Of a DNA stretch of 19,601 nt, positions 6,671 through 13,618 are shown piece by piece. The position numbers were made by a program, and so were the translations under genes. This DNA is from Dehalococcoidia bacterium (GTDB lineage Bacteria; Chloroflexota; Dehalococcoidia; UBA2979): the NCBI GenBank assembly GCA_018700215.1, contig JABIST010000209.1, positions 1 to 19,601 of the forward strand, in the 5' to 3' direction. Within the stretch, counting starts at the first letter, position 1; the number at the start of each line of letters is the position of its first letter. Under the pieces are notes generated by a model. It was not told where the DNA came from. It worked only from the letters and a program-made list of their open reading frames with translations, and did no database searches.

Positions 6671-7621
6671 CTACCGAACCAACAGCGCTCCACTACTCTC
6701 GCCCACCACAAACGTCGCCGTCGCCACGCCCGCCTCAACGTCGATCGCCGTCAGCGCGCCCTGATAGACATCACTCGCGTACAGCCAGCCACCGTCCGAG
6801 CTAAACGCCAACCCGTCCGGCACGCCCGACACCGCCACACGCCTCACCCCACCATCGAGCTGGACCAGCGCCACCTCGTGAGCCGCGGATAACGCCACCG
6901 CGATCGTGCCGCCGTCTGGCGAGAACAAGACCCGCACCGGCCGCCCGCCCAGCGTCACCTCGAACAGCAATCCGCCCTCCGAGTCGAATACGTGCAGCAC
7001 TCCACCGACCGCCCCCGCGGTCGCAATTCGCCCCCCCGTCGGGTCGATCGCCACCGTCTCCGGCAGCTCCGACACCTCGAGTGAAATCTCCCCCACGGTC
7101 AGCATCGACGAACCTGCCTCAGCGATCGCCAGCCGCCCATCCGGCAGCACCGCCACCGCATGTGGCCAGTCGCCCGTCTTGATCGGTGCAAGTTCCTGCC
7201 AGTCGACCAGCGCGAACCGTCGAAGTTCGTTCGTCGCCCGGTCCGTCACCAGCAACGTCTCGCCATCCAGCGCCAGCCCGTGCGGCGTCCCGCCAACCTC
7301 GATCGCCTCAACGACACCATCGAAGTCGATCAGCGCCAACACGCCCGCCTGCTCCAGCGACGCCACAATCCGACCATCCGGTAGCGCTAGCAGCTCGTGC
7401 GGCCCGCCTCCCACCGCAATCCGCTTCACAGCGTCGCCAGTCCCTGCGTCGATCAGCAGCACCGCGTGACCGCGCAGATCCGCCACCACAATCTCGTGGC
7501 CATCCATCGATCGCGCCGCGACCTCCCGAGGGAATGGTGAAACGACCAACAGGGCGGTCAAGAGCGCAATCGCCATCAAGGCAAGCCAGAGTGGGATATC
7601 TCGAACGCGTACAGACTTCAT
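6671..7621 (-). CDS. Membrane-anchored beta-propeller (YVTN/NHL-like repeats) protein
   Basis: This 316-residue protein has an N-terminal anchor (about 9-30, IPLWLALMAIALLTALLVVSP) preceded by basic residues, so the rest should be extracytoplasmic. The body is made of repeating units of about 40-45 residues with a V-x-G-x-x-P-h-x-h-A-h-x-x-D-G signature: VGGGPHELLALPDG, VGGTPHGLALDG, TGDWPHAVAVLPDG, LGGRPVRVLFSPDG, VSGVPDGLAFSSDG. This gives about six or seven blades. Such propellers usually bind proteins or ligands; no enzyme residues are evident. ATG 7621 begins one base after the stop of the upstream gene (TGA-G-ATG), strong evidence for translational coupling. A longer opening from 7675 would overlap that gene by about 50 bases and add no recognisable sequence. 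Confidence 0.8.
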   Translation of the reverse strand: MKSVRVRDIPLWLALMAIALLTALLVVSPFPREVAARSMDGHEIVVADLRGHAVLLIDAGTGDAVKRIAVGGGPHELLALPDGRIVASLEQAGVLALIDFDGVVEAIEVGGTPHGLALDGETLLVTDRATNELRRFALVDWQELAPIKTGDWPHAVAVLPDGRLAIAEAGSSMLTVGEISLEVSELPETVAIDPTGGRIATAGAVGGVLHVFDSEGGLLFEVTLGGRPVRVLFSPDGGTIAVALSAAHEVALVQLDGGVRRVAVSGVPDGLAFSSDGGWLYASDVYQGALTAIDVEAGVATATFVVGESSGALLVR

Positions 7622-7622
7622 C

Positions 7623-8885
7623 TCAGGCCGACTGCTGCTCACCCTTGGACACACCGGCGGCCTTACGCGCGTCACTCAATCGGTCACGTGCCATCCGCTC
7701 CAGGCCGGAGTGCTCCTTGGCCTGTGGGAATCGCGTCGCCGTCTCCAACCACTGAGCAGCCTCAATCGGGTCATCCAACCGCAGACAGAGATCGCCGATC
7801 AGATAGGCCACACGCATTGCCGCCTCATCCGAAATCTTGGAGTCCAGTTCGAACGATCGCACGTACGCATCACGAGACTTCGTCAGCCACTCTCGTTCCG
7901 CCGTCTCATCGCCCCGCTCCCGCTCAAACCAGGCACGCCGCTGCAGAATCACAGCCTGACGGCGCTCGTTTGGTCGTCGCCGTTCGTAGCACATCTGCCC
8001 CAGCTCCAGCGTGAGCAGTGCATCTTCGATCGTCCGAGGGCCACCCAGGTTCGGATAATCAAAGCGCCCGCGCTGCTGCCGTCCTTCGGAGATCGCCTCG
8101 CGTTCCTCGTCGTTCAGGTTGTGGAAGTCATCGTGTGTCGATGCGTAGCTGCAGGTTGGGCACACCGTCATCACGTAGCGCGTTGGGTCCTCGGATGAAT
8201 ACGTGACACGGAAATCCGATTCGCGCTCTTTCGGTCGCACCGAAGCCGTTCGCACCCGCAGGTACTCAAAGTTCGTCTCGCACACCGGGCAACTCAACGT
8301 ATCCAGGAAGAAGAACGACTCGTCAAACTCCGCCTTCAGCTCCACCACATTGCCGGTCCACGCGCCTCCGCCGGAGGCCGCTGGTGACTCCCTGCGCCCG
8401 GAACGTCCACTTGGCTCCTCGGGTGGCTCCCCAAGATCAGCTAAGGGTGGCTCTGGCTCTTCAACCTCCGGCATCAGGCTCATCAGTGGCGGCGGCAACT
8501 CAGACTGAGGATCGTTCGGCGCACGTCGTGCCAGGTCCCGCAGCAGCTCAATCGCCAGCTCAGGCGCCACACGGAACACCTCAACCGCACGGTCCAGTGG
8601 AATCACAATGATCACCGCGTCCTCGGTCACCCGAGCGCTAGTCGAAACAGGTCGGCCATCGAATGCGGCAACGTGGCCAAACATCTGCCCGGGCGCCACT
8701 TCACCCAGAACCCGCACCACGTCACCATCGCCGCCCTCAAGCACCACGCGACCGTTCAGCAACACGTAGCAATGCGCTGGCACCGAGTCGCGTGCGTACA
8801 CCATCGCGCCCACTGCGTAGCGCTCGGCAAACTCATTGAGCTGCCGATAGCTGTCGGGGAATGGTCGTGCTGGCGGTGGAACCAC
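7623..8885 (-). CDS. Cyclic-nucleotide-binding-fold/DUF2225 zinc protein
   Basis: This 420-residue cytoplasmic protein joins two modules. Residues about 15-125 look like a CRP-type cNMP-binding beta-roll (VLLNGRVVLEGG, GEVAPGQMFGHVAAFDGRPVSTSARVTED, helix FRVAPELAIELLRDLARR). The phosphate-binding cassette has H and no obvious Arg where cAMP binders have F-G-E-x-x-L and R-x-A, so binding of a canonical cyclic nucleotide is doubtful. A Pro/Glu-rich linker (about 124-175) leads to a DUF2225-type domain with two CxxC knuckles: C199/C202 (LSCPVCETNFEYLRVR) and C242/C245 (VCPTCSYAST), separated by the typical RESDFRVTY. The C-terminal third is helical and TPR-like. It starts at GTG 8885 with AGGAG six bases upstream. 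It lies downstream of the flgE hairpin and is coupled to the beta-propeller gene. Confidence 0.82.
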   Translation of the reverse strand: MVPPPARPFPDSYRQLNEFAERYAVGAMVYARDSVPAHCYVLLNGRVVLEGGDGDVVRVLGEVAPGQMFGHVAAFDGRPVSTSARVTEDAVIIVIPLDRAVEVFRVAPELAIELLRDLARRAPNDPQSELPPPLMSLMPEVEEPEPPLADLGEPPEEPSGRSGRRESPAASGGGAWTGNVVELKAEFDESFFFLDTLSCPVCETNFEYLRVRTASVRPKERESDFRVTYSSEDPTRYVMTVCPTCSYASTHDDFHNLNDEEREAISEGRQQRGRFDYPNLGGPRTIEDALLTLELGQMCYERRRPNERRQAVILQRRAWFERERGDETAEREWLTKSRDAYVRSFELDSKISDEAAMRVAYLIGDLCLRLDDPIEAAQWLETATRFPQAKEHSGLERMARDRLSDARKAAGVSKGEQQSA

Positions 8886-8891
8886 CGGTCG

Positions 8892-8896
8892 CTCCT
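8892..8896 (-). promoter_or_regulatory. Shine-Dalgarno site supporting a GTG start
   Basis: AGGAG on the minus strand lies six bases before GTG 8885 and fixes the start of the cNMP-fold/DUF2225 gene. Confidence 0.6.
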
Positions 8897-8934
8897 GAGT
8901 TCGTCGTCCTGGGACTCTCAGTTAATCGTCGGCA

Positions 8935-8964
8935 GCCCAACCGGATTCTCACACCCGGCTGGGC
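8935..8964 (-). terminator. probable terminator hairpin after flgE
   Basis: The arms 8935-8944 and 8955-8964 form a 10-bp stem around a 10-base loop. One pair is G-U in minus-strand RNA but an A/C mismatch in plus-strand RNA, so the structure suits the minus transcript. It begins 17 bases after the flgE stop. No run of T follows, so it may only pause or attenuate transcription into the cNMP-fold/DUF2225 gene. Confidence 0.5.
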
Positions 8965-8981
8965 CACCGAAATCTAACTAC

Positions 8982-10253
8982 TTAGCGGATCAAGTTCACG
9001 AGACTTTCCAGCATCTCGTCCGCCGTCGAGATGATTCGACTCGATGCCTGGAAACCACGCTGGGCGACCACCACGTTGGTGAACTCCCGCGCCAGGTCCG
9101 TGTTCGAACCTTCCAGCACACCCGCACCAATCGCCCCGCGGCCACCCGTACCCGGCGTGCCCACCAGGGCAATACCGGAGTTCGAGGTCGCCTCGAAGTT
9201 ATTCGAGCCCGCGCGCTGCAAACCGGCCGGGTTCGTGAATGCTGCGACCGCCATCTGACCCAGCGTTTTCGTCGTGCCGTTCGAGAAGATGCCAGTGATG
9301 TCTCCACCAGTACCAACCGAGAACGTCAGCAACTGACCGGCCGAGTACCCGTTGTTGTACGTCGGCGCAATCTGCCCCGTGGCAGCAAACTGGGTCAAAT
9401 TGTCGATGTCCGTGCTGATCACGAAGTCCACCGCACCCGTGGTACCGGCACCAGATGCCGTCATCAAGTCCACGTCAATCGTCATTGGCGTGCCCGTCGT
9501 CGTGAGGCGACCGGCGGCGTCGAACACCGCCTGCGTGCCACCAACGCCGTCCACGTCCACCGTCAGCGCGTTCACGTTCGGGTCAGCGCTCGTCACTGTC
9601 ACATCCCACGTGTTCGGTGCCACGTTCTTCGTATACGTCACCACCACCGGGTGAGCAGCACCCAGTGAGTCGTACACGTCGATCGTCGTCGAGTACGCGT
9701 CACCTGTCGCTGCCCGCGAGTCCAGGTTGCCGGCGAATTCCACCAGCGTGGTCTCCTGCGCACCGATCGACTGGCCCAGCGGGATGTTGATCGAACCAAC
9801 AGCCGTCGTCAGGTCCACCAGGCCGTTCGTGTCCGCTGTCCAACCCTGCACCTTGAACCCATTCGTCGGGTTCACCATCTCGCCGGTGACAGAAACATCA
9901 AACGCGCCGTCACGCGTGTAGAACGTCCGCAGACCGTCCTTCACCACAAAGAAGCCGCTGCCCTGAATCGCGAAGTCGGTGTTGTTACCGGTCGCCTGCA
10001 ACGCACCCTGCGTGTGCATCACGCCAATACCACCCAACTTCATACCCAGACCAATCTGCTGGGGGTTGGTGCCGCCGCGGTCCGGTGTCGGTGCGCTCGC
10101 ACCGGCAATGTTCTGCGTCAGCATGTCCTGGAACGTCACGCGGCTCGCCTTGTAGCCCTGCGTGTTCACGTTCGCAATGTTGTTACCCACCACGTCCATA
10201 AACGTGACGTGGTTCTGCAGACCTGAAATGGCCGCAAAGAGGGATCGCATCAT
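8982..10253 (-). CDS. flgE: Flagellar hook protein FlgE
   Basis: This 423-residue subunit of the flagellar hook is exported through the flagellar secretion gate and assembled under the FlgD cap. The N-terminus MMRSLFAAISGLQNHVTFMD with VGNNIANVNTQGYKASRVTFQDM is the rod/hook family signature. The middle has the FlgE core (LGMKLGGIGVMHTQGALQATGNNTDFAIQGSGFFVV). The C-terminus (DLAREFTNVVVAQRGFQASSRIISTADEMLESLVNLI) forms the D0 coiled coil. The length is normal for a hook protein without a large outer domain. ATG 10253 was chosen over ATG 10250 because it lies closer to the AGGAAGGG; an extension to 10343 would run into a hairpin-rich leader and has no family similarity. It is the last gene of the flagellar operon here and is followed by a hairpin. 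Confidence 0.95.
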   Translation of the reverse strand: MMRSLFAAISGLQNHVTFMDVVGNNIANVNTQGYKASRVTFQDMLTQNIAGASAPTPDRGGTNPQQIGLGMKLGGIGVMHTQGALQATGNNTDFAIQGSGFFVVKDGLRTFYTRDGAFDVSVTGEMVNPTNGFKVQGWTADTNGLVDLTTAVGSINIPLGQSIGAQETTLVEFAGNLDSRAATGDAYSTTIDVYDSLGAAHPVVVTYTKNVAPNTWDVTVTSADPNVNALTVDVDGVGGTQAVFDAAGRLTTTGTPMTIDVDLMTASGAGTTGAVDFVISTDIDNLTQFAATGQIAPTYNNGYSAGQLLTFSVGTGGDITGIFSNGTTKTLGQMAVAAFTNPAGLQRAGSNNFEATSNSGIALVGTPGTGGRGAIGAGVLEGSNTDLAREFTNVVVAQRGFQASSRIISTADEMLESLVNLIR

Positions 10254-10380
10254 GGTCGGTACACCCTTCCTGGTGTTCCTTGCCCGCGTGCATCGCACGT
10301 AGGCCCGTTGTCGGCACGGAAGCTTCCCGGAAGGGTCCGGCAACCGTGCGTCATACCGTCCGTGGACGGCCTATTGGTGA
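10254..10380 (-). promoter_or_regulatory. structured intercistronic leader upstream of flgE
   Basis: In this otherwise compact operon 127 bases precede flgE, and minus-strand RNA can form four hairpins in a row: 10356-10369 (6-bp arms CCGTCC/GGACGG); 10314-10349 (outer GCACGG/CCGTGC and inner CCGGA/TCCGG); 10282-10304 (10-position stem with one mismatch and one G-U, loop GAU); and 10261-10276 (ACACC/GGTGT with AGGAAG in the loop). The last one displays the purine-rich ribosome site of flgE. No c-di-GMP-I riboswitch core was found. This may control hook-protein translation or RNA processing. Confidence 0.5.
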
Positions 10381-10758
10381 TTAGTCCGCAATCACCACGC
10401 TGTCGATATTCGTAAAGACATGCTCCTTGCTTGCTGCTTCGTCCATTGCCGTGACCACCGTGCGGTGTTGCACGCTGACCACCAACGCCAGCTCATCCAG
10501 CAGAATCAGCGAATCCTTCGACCCTTTGTCGGCCGCTCGACCCACTGCCTCTTCCAGACGACCGAGGCGTGCCTCGTCCATCTGCAGCCCACGCTGTTCA
10601 ATCCGCTGCGTTGCGTGTCGCGAGAAGGTCACGCTTGAATTGGCTTGTTCCAGGGCTTGGCCGAAGCCAACCCCGGACTCACCACCCCGAGGTCGAGCCG
10701 ACGCTGGCTGCGCCGCACTCAGGCCACTCAGACCTCCCGCGTTCACTCCATCAACCAT
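10381..10758 (-). CDS. TIGR02530-type flagellar operon protein
   Basis: This 125-residue protein has a conserved core (about 44-125): FSRHATQRIEQRGLQMDEARLGRLEEAVGRA, then KDSLILLDELALVVSVQHRTVVTAMD and KEHVFTNIDSVVI. This is the pattern of the short flagellar operon proteins found between flgD and flgE in many Gram-positive-type flagellar operons. The molecular function of that family is not established. The N-terminal 43 residues are flexible and contain FGQAL (32-36), which resembles the F-x-x-x-hydrophobic export-gate motif seen in hook-assembly substrates. ATG 10758 starts two bases after the flgD stop (TAA-CG-ATG), so translation is coupled. The placement between flgD and flgE fits a hook-assembly role. 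Confidence 0.85.
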   Translation of the reverse strand: MVDGVNAGGLSGLSAAQPASARPRGGESGVGFGQALEQANSSVTFSRHATQRIEQRGLQMDEARLGRLEEAVGRAADKGSKDSLILLDELALVVSVQHRTVVTAMDEAASKEHVFTNIDSVVIAD

Positions 10759-10760
10759 CG

Positions 10761-11309
10761 TTAGACCACCGTCTCCCCGGTCCCGAACACGCCTGCCTTC
10801 GCAAGCTCGTCCAGGATCAGCGAGGTGATGTCAGCCGCCGTCAGCGACTGAGCCCCTTCTCCGGTCGGATCAGTGATCTCCACCACTGTCGATGCCGGGA
10901 TCGAGATGCCATTCACGTGCAGAACTGAACCGTTCTCATCGAACGTCACCCGCTCCACAATTCCGCTCACCGTCTTATCGGGGCGAGGGAATCCCGTCTC
11001 CGGGTCCGCACTCTGCGGTACCTCGGCCGTCACGTTCCGGCCAATCAGCGCGCTGGAGTTCGCCAGCCCGCTGGTCTCAACCAGCGTCGCGATCGCCTCG
11101 GAAATCTGCGTCATCGCGTCCAACTGCTGGAACTGGGCGATCTGGTTGAAGAACTCCGAGTTGTCCTGCGGCTCCAACGGGTTCTGATTCCGCATCTGCT
11201 CGACCATGATCTTCAGGAAATCCTGCTGACCAAGTTCGGGACTCGCGGCCCGCTGGGACGAAGGGATCGAGTAATCACCGAGCGTCCGTCCAACGTTTGA
11301 AGATTCCAT
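10761..11309 (-). CDS. flgD: Flagellar hook-assembly scaffold FlgD (short form)
   Basis: This 182-residue hook cap protein is needed for polymerisation of FlgE. The diagnostic N-terminal region is LGQQDFLKIMVEQMRNQNPLEPQDNSEFFNQIAQFQQLDAM (about 26-66), including FLKIM (31-35), the export-gate-type motif. A short beta-rich part follows (SALIGRNVTAEV, VSGIVERVTFDENGSVLHVNGISIPASTVVEI), matching the Tudor-like part of FlgD. The fibronectin-like insert of the 230-residue enterobacterial form is absent, as in Bacillus-type FlgD. It starts at ATG 11309 behind AGGAG, which overlaps the fliK stop region (CTAGGAG). It lies nine bases after fliK and directly before the TIGR02530 gene. Confidence 0.93.
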   Translation of the reverse strand: MESSNVGRTLGDYSIPSSQRAASPELGQQDFLKIMVEQMRNQNPLEPQDNSEFFNQIAQFQQLDAMTQISEAIATLVETSGLANSSALIGRNVTAEVPQSADPETGFPRPDKTVSGIVERVTFDENGSVLHVNGISIPASTVVEITDPTGEGAQSLTAADITSLILDELAKAGVFGTGETVV

Positions 11310-11318
11310 GACTTGCTC

Positions 11319-12776
11319 CTAGGCCAGCACGTCGAGCCTGCCAGCAGCGACAGATCCTCGTGCTCCAGTTGCCTCAGTCGATTGCGCCTTCGAACCAGCC
11401 GGTGGCTCACCAGTCGAGGGCGTGCCCTCGGCTCGCATCGCCGCTACCGGAGACCACGGCGAGTCGTTGTGACCGCTACCGTCGCCCTGGTTCGAATTCC
11501 CCGGGTTGCCGGACTGGTTGCCCAACTCATCCCGAGATCCACGGCCCAGCGCATCCTCCGCCGAAGACTCGGCGGAACGCTCAACCTGGATGCGATCAAT
11601 CCGAAGGTCACGAGTCTCCAGCGCCGCCCGCAACGCGGGCAGATGCTGCTCAATCAACTCGCGAGCCTCTGCGCTCACTGCTTCCATCGCTACCCGCAGC
11701 CCGTTTGGTGTGTCAGTGATGCGAACATCAACGTGACCCAACTCGGGTGGGTTCAGCAGCAGACGCACCTCGTTGTCACCAACCAGCGCTGCCCGCCGCA
11801 CCGTGCCGGCCAGGTCACTCGCGAACGTGCCGGCGGCCGGCACCTCGCTCGTCCCTGTCCCTACCGTCGCGGTCGCTGCGGAACTACGACTCGTCGGCTG
11901 CAATACCGAAGTTGCCGGCAGCGTCAGGTCAGGAGCATCCGCCGGTACATCACCAGCGCCCTCCATCTTCGCCGCCGCCATCTCCAGCGTTTCCGTCGCC
12001 GGCGCCTCAGGCTCCGGCAGCGTCTCCGCCTTCAACACGTCGACATCCAGCGCCGTCGGCTCAACCGTCAGCTCACCAGCCATCTCCGCAGTCAGCTCAG
12101 CCGCTGCCTCCGGCGTCGACGCCGGGACGACCGATGCCACCGACACCTCTGGCAGCGTCTCCGCCACCGGTGTCGCCGCCTCAGTCGCCTGCGCCTTCAG
12201 CTCTTGCATCGCGGCTACCGCCTGCAAGACGGCCGGAGCCACCTCGCCACGTGCCGCAGATTGAGCCGCGGTCGCCACCGGGCTCGCTGTTGCCGGTAGA
12301 TCCTTGAGCACTACCAAATCAGCCGCATCACCGGCGACGGGCAGCCCCATGGCCGCATCCATCTCCGCCAGCGGCTGTCCAGTCAGATCGGCGACCGGAA
12401 GCGTCAGCGGTGCCTGCTGTTGCATTAGCACCACGAACGGCAACCCATCCACCGGAATCGCATCTTGCTCATCGGTTCCTACCGTCCCAACTTCCGCCAG
12501 GCGGTCCAGCTGGGATGTTCCTGTTGTTTCTGTTTGGCCCTCGATCGCCGGTCCGCCGCCCAGTAATGCCTGGACAACATCCTGAATATCGAGTGAACCT
12601 GGATCCTGCGCGGACGATTCGTTGCCCTGACTTTCAGGCGTTGGAGCCTCTGCCCCCTGCGCCTTCAATGCCTGACCAAACGAACCGGTCTTGCCCTTGG
12701 CACCTGCTTGCGGTGGCGCGTTTGCCGCCGCTGCCGGTGCCGGGCCTGGCAGACCCATTGCCACAACGTTGCTCAC
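11319..12776 (-). CDS. fliK: Flagellar hook-length control protein FliK
   Basis: This 485-residue protein is the secreted ruler that stops hook growth and switches export specificity through FlhB. The N-terminus carries GSFGQALKAQ (FGQAL at 33-37), a probable export-gate motif. Residues about 45-320 are a low-complexity Ala/Glu/Pro/Val-rich ruler region. The C-terminal Flg_hook domain (about 325-400) has RLLLNPPELGHVDVRI (338-353), the L-x-P-x-x-L-G-x-V signature, followed by LIEQHLPALRAALETRDLRIDRIQV. The tail (about 401-485) is Gly/Ser/Asn-rich. It starts at GTG 12776 with GGAGG nine bases upstream; a two-codon ATG-GAG-TGA sits between and overlaps the GTG. It follows fliE and precedes flgD, as in Bacillus. 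Confidence 0.92.
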   Translation of the reverse strand: MSNVVAMGLPGPAPAAAANAPPQAGAKGKTGSFGQALKAQGAEAPTPESQGNESSAQDPGSLDIQDVVQALLGGGPAIEGQTETTGTSQLDRLAEVGTVGTDEQDAIPVDGLPFVVLMQQQAPLTLPVADLTGQPLAEMDAAMGLPVAGDAADLVVLKDLPATASPVATAAQSAARGEVAPAVLQAVAAMQELKAQATEAATPVAETLPEVSVASVVPASTPEAAAELTAEMAGELTVEPTALDVDVLKAETLPEPEAPATETLEMAAAKMEGAGDVPADAPDLTLPATSVLQPTSRSSAATATVGTGTSEVPAAGTFASDLAGTVRRAALVGDNEVRLLLNPPELGHVDVRITDTPNGLRVAMEAVSAEARELIEQHLPALRAALETRDLRIDRIQVERSAESSAEDALGRGSRDELGNQSGNPGNSNQGDGSGHNDSPWSPVAAMRAEGTPSTGEPPAGSKAQSTEATGARGSVAAGRLDVLA

Positions 12777-12842
12777 TCCATGTCACCTCCAATCACGTGA
12801 CCCGACCTTCGGGCCGCCACCATCAGCCGGACGGCAGATCAC

Positions 12843-13127
12843 TTAGATCTGCATCCGGAAGACTTCTTGGTACACATCAACCAGGCGGTTCCGAATCTGA
12901 ACCGCCAGGTCGAACGCCAACGACTCCATCTCCACCGCTAGCACTACGTCGTGCAGGTCGGTGTCCGCGCCGGTCGCGATATCGGCAATCGCCTGATCCG
13001 CGCCCGCCGAAGCAGCGCCAAGCTCGTCCAGCATCTGGCCGAAGCCACCGCCCTCGGACTCGCCGCCGCTCTTCAGCGCCGAAGAAAGCCCGGCGCCGGC
13101 ACTGGATCCAATGCTTGAGAGATTCAT
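12843..13127 (-). CDS. fliE: Flagellar hook-basal body protein FliE
   Basis: This 94-residue protein links the MS ring to the proximal rod and is among the first exported. The typical parts are GGFGQMLDELGAASAGADQA (26-45), the helix LHDVVLAVEMESLAFDLAVQIRNR (58-81) and the ending LVDVYQEVFRMQI. It lies just after flgC, the usual order flgB-flgC-fliE. ATG 13127 (MNLSSIGSS) was preferred because it has GGGGG eight bases upstream and gives a usual FliE N-terminus; GTG 13145, six codons earlier, has no ribosome site and is the alternative. FGQML (29-33) echoes the motif in FliK and the TIGR02530 protein. Confidence 0.9.
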   Translation of the reverse strand: MNLSSIGSSAGAGLSSALKSGGESEGGGFGQMLDELGAASAGADQAIADIATGADTDLHDVVLAVEMESLAFDLAVQIRNRLVDVYQEVFRMQI

Positions 13128-13152
13128 CAGCACAACCCCCGCCACGCGCGCA

Positions 13153-13596
13153 TTAGCCGCGTCCGATATTCAGTGCGTTCATTGCCAGCGCCTTCGTGGC
13201 GTTCAGCACCGTCACCGCCGCCTCGTACGAGCGGCTCGCGCCCGCCAGGTCGGTCATCTCAGTCACCACGTCAATGTTCGGCATCAGCACGTAGCCCTCG
13301 CCGTTCGCATCGGGGTGGGCCGGGTCGTACACCTCGCGTGGCGCCGCCGTATCGGTGTGAATCGCCCGCACCTCTACGCCACCCACCGGAGAACCGGAGC
13401 GCGCACGACCCAGGAAATCCCCGAATGGCGCGGTTGAGCCCTGTTCAGCAAACACCGCGGACTGACGACGGTAGGGCGCCTCGTCTGGCCCGTTCGTCGT
13501 GTTCATGTTCGTGACATTGTTCGCAATCAGGTCCATCCGCAGCCGTTGAGCGGCCAAGGAACTGGCTGAAATACGAAGACTGTTAATCAGACCCAT
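13153..13596 (-). CDS. flgC: Flagellar proximal rod protein FlgC
   Basis: This 147-residue rod subunit is exported by the flagellar type III system. The N-terminal rod signature (LRISASSLAAQRLRMDLIANNVTNMNTT, about 7-34) contains the ANN-x-x-N-x-x-T motif. YRRQSAVF and GVEVRAIHTDTAAPREVYDPAHPDANGEGYVLMPNIDVVTEM are characteristic of FlgC, and the C-terminus (SRSYEAAVTVLNATKALAMNALNIGRG) is the second half of the D0 coiled coil. The length is standard. It starts at ATG 13596 with AGGAGG six bases upstream, one of the best ribosome sites in the operon. It lies between flgB (22 bases upstream) and fliE. Confidence 0.95.
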   Translation of the reverse strand: MGLINSLRISASSLAAQRLRMDLIANNVTNMNTTNGPDEAPYRRQSAVFAEQGSTAPFGDFLGRARSGSPVGGVEVRAIHTDTAAPREVYDPAHPDANGEGYVLMPNIDVVTEMTDLAGASRSYEAAVTVLNATKALAMNALNIGRG

Positions 13597-13618
13597 CTCA
13601 ATCCTCCTGACTCGCGGA

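Noticed and set aside
8673..9668. 331-codon open frame on the plus strand opposite flgE and the cNMP-fold/DUF2225 gene
   Set aside because: Its translation is His/Arg/Thr-rich with no recognisable motif, and it lies antisense to a clear FlgE. Long antisense frames are expected in high-GC coding DNA.
10254..10380. c-di-GMP-I riboswitch upstream of flgE
   Set aside because: The conserved GGCAAACC and GACGCAAAGC core elements were looked for on the minus strand and are absent, although a GACGCA-like string occurs.
11313..12299. 328-codon Arg-rich frame antisense to fliK
   Set aside because: Composition is Arg/Leu/Gln-biased as expected for the complement of an Ala/Glu-rich gene. There is no ribosome site or family match.
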